64,000 bases of DNA from Salegentibacter sp. 24 (GTDB lineage Bacteria > Bacteroidota > Bacteroidia > Flavobacteriales > Flavobacteriaceae), in assembly GCF_004362395.1 (NCBI RefSeq), contig NZ_SNWE01000006.1, forward strand, positions 62,001 to 126,000, given 5' to 3'. The position numbers and the translations under genes are program-made. This document shows, piece after piece, positions 53,019 through 63,434 of the stretch. The notes under the pieces were generated by a model. It was not told the DNA's origin and searched no databases. It saw only the letters and a list, made by a program, of their open reading frames with translations. Positions within the stretch are counted from its first letter, which is position 1. The number at the start of each line of letters is the position of its first letter.

Positions 53019-53888
53019 ATGCCAATAAAAGCTTCAGAATTTATACAAAATAGCGATGGTAGCGTTTACCATTTAAATTTACTTCCGGAACATCTTGCAA
53101 ATACCGTAATTACTGTAGGTGATCCGGATCGTGTAGAAAGAATTACAAGGCATTTTGATAAAATAGAATTCAAAATAAAAAAAAGGGAGTTCCATACCCA
53201 AACCGGAATTTACAAAGGAAAACGTATCAGCGTAATTTCTACGGGAATTGGATCGGATAATATTGATATTGTTTTAAATGAACTCGACGCTCTGGTTAAC
53301 ATTGATTTTAAAACCCGAGAGCTTAAAAAGGAAACTACAAGTTTAGATATTATTAGGATTGGTACCACCGGTTCCATTCAGGAGAATTTGCCAGTAGATT
53401 CTTTTTTAATAAGTGAAAGCGCAATTGGTTTTGACGGGCTTCTTCATTTCTACCAGAGCGAGCATATTCAAGATTTAGAATTTGCTAAAGTTTTTAGTAA
53501 GCACTTAAACTGGTTTGAGAAAAAAGCTGCGCCTTATGTAGTCAAAGGAAGTGAAAACCTCATGACCCTTATGTTATCTGATAATGTTCATAAAGGTGTT
53601 ACGGGAACTAATATTGGATTTTATGGGCCACAGGGTAGAATTTTACGTTTAGCGCTTCAGGATGATAAAATGAATGATAAACTGGCCTCATTTTCATTCA
53701 ATAATAAAAAAATCACCAATCTTGAGATGGAAACTTCCGCTATTTACGGTTTATCAAGATTACTAGGACATAATGCAATTTCTATGAATGCAATAATTGC
53801 TAATCGGCCAGCTGGAACTTTCTCTGAAAATCCCACAAAAGCGGTTGACGAACTGATTGCATATACTTTAGGAAGATTAGTGAAATAA
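53019..53888 (+). CDS. Nucleoside phosphorylase (uridine phosphorylase-like)
   Basis: A 289-residue PNP/UDP-family enzyme: TVGDPDRVERIT (phosphate loop), STGIGSDNIDIVLNEL, IIRIGTTGSIQ, and LEMETSAIYGLS for the ribose. It cleaves a nucleoside with phosphate in salvage. The exact base is not clear from sequence. One base after the DUF1835 gene; last of the four-gene unit. Confidence 0.88.
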   Translation: MPIKASEFIQNSDGSVYHLNLLPEHLANTVITVGDPDRVERITRHFDKIEFKIKKREFHTQTGIYKGKRISVISTGIGSDNIDIVLNELDALVNIDFKTRELKKETTSLDIIRIGTTGSIQENLPVDSFLISESAIGFDGLLHFYQSEHIQDLEFAKVFSKHLNWFEKKAAPYVVKGSENLMTLMLSDNVHKGVTGTNIGFYGPQGRILRLALQDDKMNDKLASFSFNNKKITNLEMETSAIYGLSRLLGHNAISMNAIIANRPAGTFSENPTKAVDELIAYTLGRLVK

Positions 53889-53969
53889 GATTTTATAACT
53901 TGAAGTATTTTATACTTTAGTAAGTAAGCATTTAACACAAAATTAAAAGCAAACCTCTGCCCTTATTTG

Positions 53970-53977
53970 TATTTTTG
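53970..53977 (+). promoter_or_regulatory. Candidate -7 box for ppk1
   Basis: TATTTTTG is a full TAnnTTTG match, 19 nt before the ppk1 start, so the leader would be very short. Confidence 0.4.
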
Positions 53978-53996
53978 ATTAAACCACTAATCAATA

Positions 53997-56051
53997 ATGC
54001 AAGAACCACAAGAAATCCCTTTAAGGCACAGAGACCTTAACTGGCTCAGTTTTAATGCCAGAGTTTTGCAGGAGGCTGAAGATAAGATTAATCCGCTTTA
54101 CGAGCGGATTCGTTTTTTAGCCATTTTCTCTTCAAATTTAGATGAATATTTCAGGGTAAGAGTTTCGCAGCTTAGACAGATGAAAAGAGTGGAAAAAAGT
54201 ATTCGTAAAAAACTTGCTTTAAAGCCAACCAAAACTACAAAAGAGATCATTGAAGAGGTTAAACTTCAGCAGCATAAATTTGGATCGATCTATAAAAGGC
54301 AAATTCTCCCGGAATTAGCCAAAAATGGAATTCACTTGATAGATGCAGCTCATTTTAATCCGCGCCAAAATAAATTTGCATTAAATTATTTTCATAAAAA
54401 TATAAAAGATCATATTCAGCCTGAAGTAATAGACCTTAAGCAGGAAAATGAACTGTTTTTAAAAAATGCTGAATTGTACCTGGTTGTGAGTTTTTCCGAT
54501 AAAGAGAAGCTTGGAATTGTGAATATTCCTGTTGATGCCTGTGGAAGGTTTGTTAATTTGCAGGGTACAGGTGAAGATCATTCAATAACCTATTTAGACG
54601 AAGTTATTAGGAGTCAGATAAGTCCCATTTTTAATGAGTATGATATTGATGGTGTTTATCAAATAAAACTTTCCCGGGATGCTGAGCTATATATCGAAGA
54701 TATTTATGAAGGAGTTTTGGCCGAAAAAATATATAATTCCCTTGCACAGCGAACTGACGGGCAGCCTACACGTTTGTTGTATGATGCGCAAATGCCTAAT
54801 TCTCTTCAAAAGAAGATTAGAAAGCTTTTAGGGCTTGGTAAAATTGATATGATGCCAGGTGGGAAATATCACAATTTCAATGATTTCTTTTCTTTCCCTG
54901 ACCCAACCAATAACCCTGAGCTTCATTATGCTTCAATGCCAGATATTAAGCATAAAGTTTTACAGGGATCAACTAATTATTTTGAAAGTATTTCTCAAAA
55001 GGATCAGGCAGTGCACTTTCCTTATATGTCTTTCGCTTATGTAGAGAATTTCTTAGAACAAGCAGTTTATGATAAAAATGTAGAGGCCATAAAAATTTCT
55101 CTATATCGTGTTGCCGATGAATCCAGATTGACCAGCCTGTTATTAAAAGCTTTGGAAAATGGAAAACAGGTTACCGTTTTCGTAGAGGCTAAGGCCAGGT
55201 TTGATGAAGAAAACAATATCGTTTGGGGTCGAAAATTCGAGAAAAAAGGAGCAAATGTAATTTACTCGTATCCCAAAATCAAGGTCCATTCCAAGATTAT
55301 GCTGGTGCAGCGAAGGGAAGGAGAGGATTTAATTGACTATTCTTATATCGGGACGGGTAATTTTAATAGTGAAACTTCAAAGATATATTGCGATCACGCT
55401 ATTTTTACATCAAACAAGCAAATTACAAAAGAATTAGCAAGATTATTCAAGGTATTAGAAGGAGAATTGATAATACCACGAGAGAAAAATCTATTGATCT
55501 CACCCTTTTCTACACGGCAGGAATTTGTAAAATTAATTTATAATGAAATTGATAACGCTCATGCAGGAATAAAGGCCAAGATTACTGCTAAGATGAATAG
55601 CCTTGAGGATCCTGAAATAATTGAACTACTATACAAAGCAAGTAATGCTGGAGTGGAAATTAGATTATTGATTCGCGGTTTTACGTGCTTAATACCGGGC
55701 ATTGATGGTTTAAGTGAAAATATTTATATTACCAGTATTGTTGACAGGTTTTTAGAGCATGGAAGAATTTACATCTTCGAAAATGCAGGGGATGAAAAAT
55801 TATATTTTGGAAGTGCGGACTTGATGACAAGAAATCTTTCTCGTCGAATAGAGGTACTCTCTCCTATCCTAGATAAAGATTTAGTCAAGGAATTTAAAGA
55901 TATCCTTGAGATTCAGTTAAACGATAATGTAAAGGCCAGAATCCAGGAATCCGATGAAAAAAATAAATATGTAGATAAGCCCAGTAACGAAAAACCGATA
56001 AGATCACAATATGAGATTTACAATTATTTAAAGGAAAAACATAACTCATGA
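53997..56051 (+). CDS. ppk1: Polyphosphate kinase 1
   Basis: A 684-residue enzyme that makes polyphosphate from ATP at the membrane. The N-terminal domain starts LSFNARVLQEAEDKINPL; the catalytic, phosphorylated His431 lies in IKVHSKIMLV; FVEAKARFDEENNI and YIGTGNFNSETSKIYCDH follow the pattern. Length is normal. It overlaps the next gene by 4 bp (ATGA). Confidence 0.95.
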   Translation: MQEPQEIPLRHRDLNWLSFNARVLQEAEDKINPLYERIRFLAIFSSNLDEYFRVRVSQLRQMKRVEKSIRKKLALKPTKTTKEIIEEVKLQQHKFGSIYKRQILPELAKNGIHLIDAAHFNPRQNKFALNYFHKNIKDHIQPEVIDLKQENELFLKNAELYLVVSFSDKEKLGIVNIPVDACGRFVNLQGTGEDHSITYLDEVIRSQISPIFNEYDIDGVYQIKLSRDAELYIEDIYEGVLAEKIYNSLAQRTDGQPTRLLYDAQMPNSLQKKIRKLLGLGKIDMMPGGKYHNFNDFFSFPDPTNNPELHYASMPDIKHKVLQGSTNYFESISQKDQAVHFPYMSFAYVENFLEQAVYDKNVEAIKISLYRVADESRLTSLLLKALENGKQVTVFVEAKARFDEENNIVWGRKFEKKGANVIYSYPKIKVHSKIMLVQRREGEDLIDYSYIGTGNFNSETSKIYCDHAIFTSNKQITKELARLFKVLEGELIIPREKNLLISPFSTRQEFVKLIYNEIDNAHAGIKAKITAKMNSLEDPEIIELLYKASNAGVEIRLLIRGFTCLIPGIDGLSENIYITSIVDRFLEHGRIYIFENAGDEKLYFGSADLMTRNLSRRIEVLSPILDKDLVKEFKDILEIQLNDNVKARIQESDEKNKYVDKPSNEKPIRSQYEIYNYLKEKHNS

Positions 56052-56899
56052 AAACAATTAAAGTAGGTGGTGTACCAGAACATTTTAACCTTCCGTGGCA
56101 TTTATGCATAGAGGAAAAACGTTTTGAGACACGTGGTCTAAATGTAATATGGAAAGATTTTCCCGGTGGAACCGGAGCAATGAATAAAGCTTTGCGCTCT
56201 GGAGAAATTGATGTTGCTGTAATTTTAACAGAAGGTATTTTAAAAGATATAATTTCCGGTAACGAAAGTAAAATTGTGCAAAGCTATATTGGCTCTCCTT
56301 TGATCTGGGGAATTCACGTTGCTGCTGGCTCTAAATTTAAATCGGTTGAGGAACTTAAGAATACTAGAGCTGCTATTAGCAGAAAAGGCAGCGGTTCACA
56401 TCTTATGGCTTATGTAAATGCCCAAAATCATCAATGGGGAATCGATGATCTCCAGTTCGAAATTGTAAAAGATCTCAATGGGGCAGTAAAAGCGCTGAGC
56501 CAGGATAATGCACAGTATTTTATGTGGGAACATTTTACAACCAAACCCCTGGTGGACAACCATACCTTTAGAAGGCTAGCCGATTGTCCCACTCCCTGGT
56601 CGTGTTTTGTCATCGCCGCCAGAAACGAAAGCTTAAAAAATGATTCCGAAAGACTTAAAATAATGCTTGAAATTTTAAATAGGGAAACCAGACGTTTTAA
56701 GGATCTTCCTAAAATTGCCGAAAAAATAGCTGAGAAGTATGATCAGCGTATAGAAGATATCCAAAATTGGCTGAATATCACCCATTGGAGTCAGGAGCAA
56801 ATTACGGACAATGAGATAGAGAAAGTACAGGACAAATTATTAGAGCTTAATTTAATCTCAAAAAAACAGCCATCTTCCGAATTTATTTATAATTTGTAG
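56048..56899 (+). CDS. Soluble NMT1/THI5-like substrate-binding protein
   Basis: A 283-residue periplasmic-binding-protein fold but with no signal peptide: MKTIKVGGVPEHFNLPWHLC, then FPGGTGAMNKALRSGEIDVAV and AAISRKGSGSHLMAYV. No permease or ATPase gene is near. It recalls the cytoplasmic Ca3427-like NMT1 family. Overlaps ppk1 by 4 bp, so translation is coupled. Ligand unknown. Confidence 0.78.
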   Translation: MKTIKVGGVPEHFNLPWHLCIEEKRFETRGLNVIWKDFPGGTGAMNKALRSGEIDVAVILTEGILKDIISGNESKIVQSYIGSPLIWGIHVAAGSKFKSVEELKNTRAAISRKGSGSHLMAYVNAQNHQWGIDDLQFEIVKDLNGAVKALSQDNAQYFMWEHFTTKPLVDNHTFRRLADCPTPWSCFVIAARNESLKNDSERLKIMLEILNRETRRFKDLPKIAEKIAEKYDQRIEDIQNWLNITHWSQEQITDNEIEKVQDKLLELNLISKKQPSSEFIYNL

Positions 56900-56926
56900 G
56901 CATTATTCATCAATCATCTCATTTAA

Positions 56927-57502
56927 ATGAAAAAATTAATTTTACCTCTGTTCTTATTTCTTTCAACATTAACTTTTGCACAGGAAAAGGATACAATAAT
57001 TCAAAATGGGACTCCTGACAAAAGAGATACTTCTCAAAATGAATTGAGTATTGGGGCCCTTAATCTGGTAGCTTTTGGTGCTATTGATCTCACTTATGAA
57101 CGCATTATAGACCAAAACTCCAGTTGGTCCATAGAAGCTTTTATTCAGGCTTTAGATAAAGACAGCGAAGATGTTGCTGATGCTTTTTATAAAGATTTTT
57201 CGTTAACTGGAAAATATAAATATTTCTTTGGAGATAATTATGCCCGTGGATTCTATGTTCACGGTTTTGGAATGTTATCCAGCGGTGAGTATGAAGATAG
57301 TTATATCAGTGGTCCCGATGGTGGTTATTATGAAAACGAAAATTACACGGATTTTGCGCTTGGATTTGGCGTTGGAGGTAAATTTGTTTCTAGTGGTGGC
57401 TTTTTCTTAGACCTAGGCGCTGGAATCGGTAGAAATCTACTCAGTGAAGATTCTCCGACAATTGTAGGTCAATTCAATGTTAATATTGGTTTCCGATTTT
57501 AA
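56927..57502 (+). CDS. Outer-membrane beta-barrel protein
   Basis: A 191-residue protein with signal peptide (MKKLILPLFLFLSTLTFAQ). The mature part alternates polar and hydrophobic residues (LSIGALNLVAFGAIDLTYERI) and ends FNVNIGFRF with the terminal Phe of barrel proteins. It resembles the DUF3575-type small barrels. Ends one base before the ung stop, convergent. Confidence 0.8.
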   Translation: MKKLILPLFLFLSTLTFAQEKDTIIQNGTPDKRDTSQNELSIGALNLVAFGAIDLTYERIIDQNSSWSIEAFIQALDKDSEDVADAFYKDFSLTGKYKYFFGDNYARGFYVHGFGMLSSGEYEDSYISGPDGGYYENENYTDFALGFGVGGKFVSSGGFFLDLGAGIGRNLLSEDSPTIVGQFNVNIGFRF

Positions 57503-57503
57503 A

Positions 57504-58169
57504 TCACCAATCAATAGGATCTTTGCCGTGGTCTTTTAAATACTTATTTGTTTTGCTAAAGTGTTTATTTCCGAACCAGTAACCACGGTTAGCACTTAAA
57601 GGAGAAGGATGACCACTCGTTAAAACAAGATGTTTTGAGGAATCAATTTTAACACCTTTCTTTTTTGCATAACCACCCCAAAGCAAAAAGACAACATGTT
57701 CTTTTTCCTTTGAAATAATTTCGATAATCCTATCTGTAAATTGCTCCCAACCTTTATTTTGATGTGATCCTGCCTGGTGCGCTCTTACGGTTAAAGTAGC
57801 ATTCAGCAATAATACCCCCTGTCTTGCCCATCGTTCTAAATCCCCTGATTCCGGCACCCTCTTTCCTAAATCTTGCTCGATTTCCTTAAATATATTCTGA
57901 AGCGAAGGCGGTAATTTCATCCCTTCATTTACCGAAAAACAGAGTCCATTGGCCTGCCCTGGTCCGTGATAAGGATCCTGTCCTAATATCACTACTTTAG
58001 TGTTGGAGAATGTAGCATGATCAAAAGCTGAAAATATATCATTGCCTTTGGGAAAACAAGTATAAACTGCATACTGGTCCTTTACAAATTCAACCAATTT
58101 TTTGAAATATTCTTTCTCAAATTCTTCAGCCAGTTCTTTTTTCCATCCGGGGTGTATAGCTACCTTCAT
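57504..58169 (-). CDS. ung: Uracil-DNA glycosylase
   Basis: A 221-residue family 1 UDG that removes uracil from DNA. Motif A GQDPYHG at 63-69 (Asp65) and motif B HPSPLSANRG with catalytic His are intact; LLLNATLTVR follows the fold. Length is normal. Divergent from mutS2 with 46 bp between, so both DNA-repair genes share a promoter region. Confidence 0.96.
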   Translation of the reverse strand: MKVAIHPGWKKELAEEFEKEYFKKLVEFVKDQYAVYTCFPKGNDIFSAFDHATFSNTKVVILGQDPYHGPGQANGLCFSVNEGMKLPPSLQNIFKEIEQDLGKRVPESGDLERWARQGVLLLNATLTVRAHQAGSHQNKGWEQFTDRIIEIISKEKEHVVFLLWGGYAKKKGVKIDSSKHLVLTSGHPSPLSANRGYWFGNKHFSKTNKYLKDHGKDPIDW

Positions 58170-58215
58170 TTTATTAAGTAAATTTGCAAGACCTCAAAAG
58201 TAGGGAAATTTATTT

Positions 58216-60402
58216 ATGATTAAAATTGCACCAAAAAGCCTTATAGACCTTGAGTTCCCGGTTGTTTGTCAACAAATTTCCGATTTGTGCATTACAGGAC
58301 CCGGTAAAGAAAAAGCTCTAGAACTCCAACCATATAAAACGGGAAAAAAAACACTTTTTAGCCTTCATCAAACCAATGAGTACGTAAGTTCTAAAACCCG
58401 GGAAAGCCAAATTCCAAATCATGGATTCGATGCTATAAAAAATGAATTACGAACCCTTGAAATAGAAGATTCCATACTGGAAATTGGAAGTTTTAGAAAA
58501 ATTTTAAGCCTTTCAGAAACCGTCAATACCCACATCAAGTTTTTTAAAAAATTCGAAGAATATTATCCTTGTCTATTTGAAACGACTTCAGAGGTCGAAT
58601 ATACAACCGAAATTGTAGATAGTATAGCTGCGATTATCAATAAATTTGGTGAACTGAAGGATGACGCCACTGCGCATTTACAATCGCTTCGGCGCTCTAT
58701 AAATTCGGTTAAAGGTCAAATTAATTCCAGTTTTGCCAAAGCGCTCACCACTTATCATTCCTATGGTTATTTAGATGAAATCCGGGAAAGTGTGGTGGAA
58801 AATGTGAGGGTTTTAGCAGTAACGGCAATGCACCGTCGTAAGGTTAAAGGTGGGATTTTAGGAAATTCCAAGACCGGAAGCATTGTTTATATTCAGCCAG
58901 AAGCTACGTATCAATACACCCGTGAGCTTAATAACCTGGAATATGAAGAAAAGGAAGAAATAAAACGTATCTTAAAAGAGCTCACCAATAAACTCAGGCC
59001 ATTTAAGCCGCTGCTGATAGATTATCAGAGTTTGCTCTGTGAGATCGATGTTATTGCAGCTAAAGCTAAATATGCTGACATGACTAATGGTCTGCTGCCA
59101 AAAATCACTAAAGAACGAGAATTGCAACTTAAAGAGGCTTATCACCCTCTACTCTATTTAAGTAATAAGAGAAAAGGAGAAAAGACTTATCCGCAAAGTA
59201 TTGAACTGGCAAAAGATAACAGGATAATAGTTATTTCCGGGCCTAATGCCGGAGGAAAGAGTATAACGCTTAAAACCGTTGGTTTGTTACAGTTAATGCT
59301 CCAAAGCGGAATTTTGGTACCGGTTCATGAATATAGCCGAATGTGTTTATTCGAGAAAATCTTAACCGATATTGGTGACAATCAGTCCATAGAAAATCAT
59401 TTGAGTACCTATAGCTACCGACTCAAGAATATGAATTATTTCCTTCGAAAATGTGATGACAAAACCCTTTTCCTTATCGATGAATTTGGTACGGGAAGTG
59501 ACCCTGAACTTGGGGGTGCTTTAGCTGAAACTTTCCTGGAAGTTTTTTATGAAAAGGAGTCTTTTGGAATATTAACCACCCACTACGCCAATCTTAAGAA
59601 GCTTGCAAATGAAATGCCTAATATGAGCAATGCCAATATGCTCTTTGATTCCAGTAGCCTGGAGCCGATATATAAATTACAAGTTGGGGAAGCCGGGAGT
59701 TCATTTACATTTGAAGTAGCTCAGAAAAATGGGATTCCCTATAGTTTGATTAACCGTTCCAGGAAAAAAGTTGAAAAAGGTAAAATAAGATTTGACAGAA
59801 GTATCGCAAAACTTCAACAGGAGCGTTCCAAACTTCAAAAAACTACTGATTCTCTTAAAAATAAAGAACAGAAAGCTGCTCTTGAAAAAGATAAACTTGA
59901 AGAAACTAATAGTAGAATTCAACAGAAACTGGAAAGCTATCAGGAATTATACGACAGTAATCAGCGCCTCATTTATATGGGGCAAAAAGTAAATGAGTTA
60001 AGTGAAAAATATTTTCAGAATAAAAAGAAGAAAGAACTTATAGGGGAATTTTTGAAGTTTGTGGAAATAGAAAACTCCAAGCGGAAAAAAGAATCCGCCA
60101 AACAATTAAAAATCCAAAAAGAAAAAGAGAAAAAAGTTCAGCAAGAAGTTAAAAAGAAAGTCGATGTAATTCGGAAAAAGAAAAAAGAGGAAAAGGAAAA
60201 TATCAACGAAAAAAAACGTCAGGAGGACAATAAACCGAAAATTCCTCCAAAAATTGGCGATAAAGTGAGATTAGAAGATAGCCGATCTGTAGGTACTTTA
60301 GACAAAATTGAGAAAGGAAAAGCAATAATAAACTACGGCATGTTTACCACTCAGGTAGATTTAGAAAAACTTGAACTGGTGCAAAAAATGAAAAAGAAAT
60401 AA
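58216..60402 (+). CDS. mutS2: MutS2-family ATPase without Smr domain
   Basis: A 728-residue MutS-like ATPase. The N-terminal helical core is followed by Walker A SGPNAGGKSITLKT near 341, Walker B LIDEFGTGSDPELGG, a THYANLK H-loop, and a long Lys/Glu-rich coiled coil (about 515-670). The C-terminus is a KOW-like beta domain (GDKVRLEDSRSVGTLDKIEKG) and the endonuclease Smr domain of classical MutS2 is missing. Likely acts on recombination intermediates or collided ribosomes. Confidence 0.9.
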   Translation: MIKIAPKSLIDLEFPVVCQQISDLCITGPGKEKALELQPYKTGKKTLFSLHQTNEYVSSKTRESQIPNHGFDAIKNELRTLEIEDSILEIGSFRKILSLSETVNTHIKFFKKFEEYYPCLFETTSEVEYTTEIVDSIAAIINKFGELKDDATAHLQSLRRSINSVKGQINSSFAKALTTYHSYGYLDEIRESVVENVRVLAVTAMHRRKVKGGILGNSKTGSIVYIQPEATYQYTRELNNLEYEEKEEIKRILKELTNKLRPFKPLLIDYQSLLCEIDVIAAKAKYADMTNGLLPKITKERELQLKEAYHPLLYLSNKRKGEKTYPQSIELAKDNRIIVISGPNAGGKSITLKTVGLLQLMLQSGILVPVHEYSRMCLFEKILTDIGDNQSIENHLSTYSYRLKNMNYFLRKCDDKTLFLIDEFGTGSDPELGGALAETFLEVFYEKESFGILTTHYANLKKLANEMPNMSNANMLFDSSSLEPIYKLQVGEAGSSFTFEVAQKNGIPYSLINRSRKKVEKGKIRFDRSIAKLQQERSKLQKTTDSLKNKEQKAALEKDKLEETNSRIQQKLESYQELYDSNQRLIYMGQKVNELSEKYFQNKKKKELIGEFLKFVEIENSKRKKESAKQLKIQKEKEKKVQQEVKKKVDVIRKKKKEEKENINEKKRQEDNKPKIPPKIGDKVRLEDSRSVGTLDKIEKGKAIINYGMFTTQVDLEKLELVQKMKKK

Positions 60403-60404
60403 AA

Positions 60405-60818
60405 ATGGACCTTCCACAAGACAAAAAAATAATTCTATTTGACGGGGTTTGCAACCTATGTAATGGGGCAGTGACCTTTATAATAAAGCATGACAAAAAG
60501 GATATCTTTCGTTTTGCATCTTTACAGAGTGAGATCGGCAAAAAACTGATGGAAGAACGCGGGATGGAACCACAAGAATTAGATTCTATCGTTCTTATAG
60601 ATCCCGGTCTTGCTTATTACCGAAAATCCACCGCGGCCCTGGAAATTTCAAGGGAACTATCAGGGGGCTATTCATTGTTTAAAAATTTAAGCTTTATTCC
60701 CGAAGGATTACGGGATAGTATCTATACTTTTGTGGCCAACAACCGTTATAAATGGTATGGCAAAAAAGAATCCTGTATGATTCCCACTCCAGAACTAAAG
60801 TCTAAATTTCTTGATTAA
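60405..60818 (+). CDS. DCC family thiol-disulfide oxidoreductase-like protein
   Basis: A 137-residue protein with the DCC signature ILFDGVCNLCNGAVTFI (DxxCxxC) and FRFASLQSEIG. Function in redox or thiol chemistry is presumed. It starts 2 bp after mutS2, so it is cotranscribed, and overlaps the convergent symporter gene by 4 bp. Confidence 0.9.
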   Translation: MDLPQDKKIILFDGVCNLCNGAVTFIIKHDKKDIFRFASLQSEIGKKLMEERGMEPQELDSIVLIDPGLAYYRKSTAALEISRELSGGYSLFKNLSFIPEGLRDSIYTFVANNRYKWYGKKESCMIPTPELKSKFLD

Positions 60819-62167
60819 ACTTTTTCCTTATTTTTCTCTTCTGTTTGATTTTCTTCAGCATTATTATCTGGATGATAATCGCTGTCCCATTCCTTCACAT
60901 TAGGTGGTCCCATTTTGTCTACAGATTTAGCTACCATTAAAGCTACAGCGGCATCCCCGGTTACATTTACAGTAGTTCTACACATATCCAGGGGTCTGTC
61001 AACTGCAAAAATCAAAGCTAATCCGGCTTCTGGTATTCCTGCCTGAGCAAGTACAATCACCAACATTACCATACCTGCTCCTGGTACTGCAGCAGATCCA
61101 ATAGAAGCTAATGTAGCGGTAGCAATTATTCCCAGCTGAGCTCCAACACTTAAATCCATCCCAAAAGCCTGAGCAATAAAAACTGCGGCAACTGCCTGAT
61201 ATAGACTGGTACCATCCATGTTGATAGTTGCTCCAATGGGAAGAACAAAACTGGAAACTTCACGACTGACACCCATATGTTCCTCTACCCTTTCCATAGT
61301 TACAGGCAGAGTGGCTGCACTGGAACTAGTGGAAAACGCCAGCAATTGTGCTGGTGCGATTCCGTTTATAAAGAAAGAAGGTTTATTCTTAGTGGTAATC
61401 CATACTAAAAGAATGTAAAATCCGATCATCAAAGCCAGACCTAATAGCACAGTTACACCATACATCGCAAGAGCTGCAAAAAGATCGGTGCTTGGAGACT
61501 CCACTACCAGAGCTGCTAAAAGAGCAAATACACCGTAAGGTGCTGCCAACATTATAATATCAATCATTTTCAGAATCACCTCATTAAAACCATCAAAGAA
61601 ATCCTTGACTGGTTTGGCAGTTTTTTCTGGGATCAAGATAAGTCCGATTCCGAAGAAAATCGCGAAAAAGATCACCTGTAACATATTAGCATTATCACCC
61701 GCTGCAGCAAAAATATTTTCAGGAACAATATCTTCTAAAGCCTGTAGTGGCCCAGACTCACGTTGCTTGTCAGCATTCGCTTTTACTCCCGAGGCGTCCC
61801 CTTCATAACTGCTAATAAGATCCTGTTGGGTTTCAGCAGTTATCGCACCTCCTGGATTAATAATATTTACCAATACCAAACCAATAGAAACGGCAATGAC
61901 AGTGGTGAAAATATAAATCCCGATAGTTCGAGCCCCCATTTTAGAAAGTTTGGAAATGTCCTTTAAATCTGAAATTCCTTTTACTAAAGAAGCCAGAATA
62001 AGAGGCACCGCGATGAGCTTTAATGCATTGATGAAGATATTCCCGAAAGGTTTTATCCAGTCGCCAATAAACTCCGCTCCCCAGGTAAAATTGGTTAGAA
62101 TTAGTGCAAAAATAACACCAGCAGCCATTCCTAATAAAATCTGCCAGTGAAGTGCAAGTTTTTTCAT
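60815..62167 (-). CDS. Dicarboxylate/amino acid:cation symporter (DAACS family)
   Basis: A 450-residue GltP/DctA-like membrane transporter. The signature serine-rich hairpin STSSSAATLPVT, NMDGTSLYQAVAAVFIAQ and the GSAAVPGAGM loop are present, with about eight helices. It imports glutamate, aspartate or C4-dicarboxylates with Na+ or H+. The C-terminal tail is acidic and long. Confidence 0.93.
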   Translation of the reverse strand: MKKLALHWQILLGMAAGVIFALILTNFTWGAEFIGDWIKPFGNIFINALKLIAVPLILASLVKGISDLKDISKLSKMGARTIGIYIFTTVIAVSIGLVLVNIINPGGAITAETQQDLISSYEGDASGVKANADKQRESGPLQALEDIVPENIFAAAGDNANMLQVIFFAIFFGIGLILIPEKTAKPVKDFFDGFNEVILKMIDIIMLAAPYGVFALLAALVVESPSTDLFAALAMYGVTVLLGLALMIGFYILLVWITTKNKPSFFINGIAPAQLLAFSTSSSAATLPVTMERVEEHMGVSREVSSFVLPIGATINMDGTSLYQAVAAVFIAQAFGMDLSVGAQLGIIATATLASIGSAAVPGAGMVMLVIVLAQAGIPEAGLALIFAVDRPLDMCRTTVNVTGDAAVALMVAKSVDKMGPPNVKEWDSDYHPDNNAEENQTEEKNKEKV

Positions 62168-62194
62168 GCTAAGTAAATTTCAGGATTATATCAA

Positions 62195-63259
62195 TTAAAT
62201 TTTTGAACTTTTATTCTGAAGAAAATAATCGGCGATCACAAGTGCTGCCATTGCTTCAACGATCGGTACCGCACGGGGCACCACACAGGGGTCATGTCTC
62301 CCTTTCCCCTGCATTTCAACATTTTCACCCTGTTTATTTATCGTATCCTGCTTTTGCATAATGGTGGCAACAGGTTTAAAAGCTACGTTAAAATAAATAT
62401 CCATACCATTGGAAATTCCGCCTTGTATACCTCCACTTAAATTCGTTTTAGTACTGCCATCCTCATTAAATAGGTCATTATGTTGACTACCTTTCATTTT
62501 GGTGCCTTCAAAACCGCTACCGTATTCAAATCCTTTCACAGCATTAATAGAAAGCATTGCTTTACCTAATTCCGCATGAAGTTTATCAAAAACAGGTTCT
62601 CCCAGACCTTTGGGCATATTTTTAATCACACATTGAACGGTGCCTCCCACCGTATCTCCTTCCTTCCTTATTTGCTTAATATAATTTTCCATTTTTTCAG
62701 CGGAAGCAGGATCAGGACAACGTACGTCGTTGGTTTCAATCAGACTGAAATCAAGGTTTTCAATAGTTTTGTCAATTTCAATGTCCCCCACAGAAGCCGT
62801 ATAGGCGTTAAACTGAATATCCTTTAAAAATTGTTTGGCTACCGCACCGGCCACTACCCTACAAGCGGTTTCTCTAGCAGAGGATCTTCCACCACCGCGA
62901 TAATCCCGTACCCCATATTTTTCATCATATGTATAATCTGCGTGACTTGGACGGTAAGTATCCTTTATATGTGAATAATCCTTAGACTTCTGGTTGGCAT
63001 TTCTAATAACAAAACCAATAGGGGTTCCGGTGGTTTCTCCTTCAAAAATTCCTGAATAAAATTCAACGGTGTCCGGTTCTTTTCTTTGAGTTACAATTGC
63101 CGATTGACCAGGTTTTCTTCGGTTAAGCTCGGTTTGGATGCTTTCGAGATTTAATTTTATTCCGGCCGGGCACCCGTCTATAATTCCTCCAATTGCCTGC
63201 CCATGGGATTCTCCAAAAGTGGTGAGTTTAAATAATTTTCCAAAGGAATTTCCTGCCAT
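62195..63259 (-). CDS. aroC: Chorismate synthase
   Basis: A 354-residue FMN-dependent enzyme that makes chorismate, the last shikimate step. Signatures [46 protein letters not shown] and [18 protein letters not shown] are all present. ATG 63259 ([18 protein letters not shown]) gives the canonical N-terminus; the 11 residues upstream are not typical. Confidence 0.96.
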   Translation of the reverse strand: MAGNSFGKLFKLTTFGESHGQAIGGIIDGCPAGIKLNLESIQTELNRRKPGQSAIVTQRKEPDTVEFYSGIFEGETTGTPIGFVIRNANQKSKDYSHIKDTYRPSHADYTYDEKYGVRDYRGGGRSSARETACRVVAGAVAKQFLKDIQFNAYTASVGDIEIDKTIENLDFSLIETNDVRCPDPASAEKMENYIKQIRKEGDTVGGTVQCVIKNMPKGLGEPVFDKLHAELGKAMLSINAVKGFEYGSGFEGTKMKGSQHNDLFNEDGSTKTNLSGGIQGGISNGMDIYFNVAFKPVATIMQKQDTINKQGENVEMQGKGRHDPCVVPRAVPIVEAMAALVIADYFLQNKSSKI

Positions 63260-63434
63260 TTTAGTGATTTTGAACAAATGTAATTTTTTCATTCAATATT
63301 TGAAAATGTAAGTTGATTTAATATTACGTTAACAAATCACTGTGATGTTAATGATTTAGTAAATATTCTTTAAAAGGAATTAAAGGAGGTAAAGCTTTGT
63401 TTTGCTGTAATTTGTAATTAAGAACCACATTACA

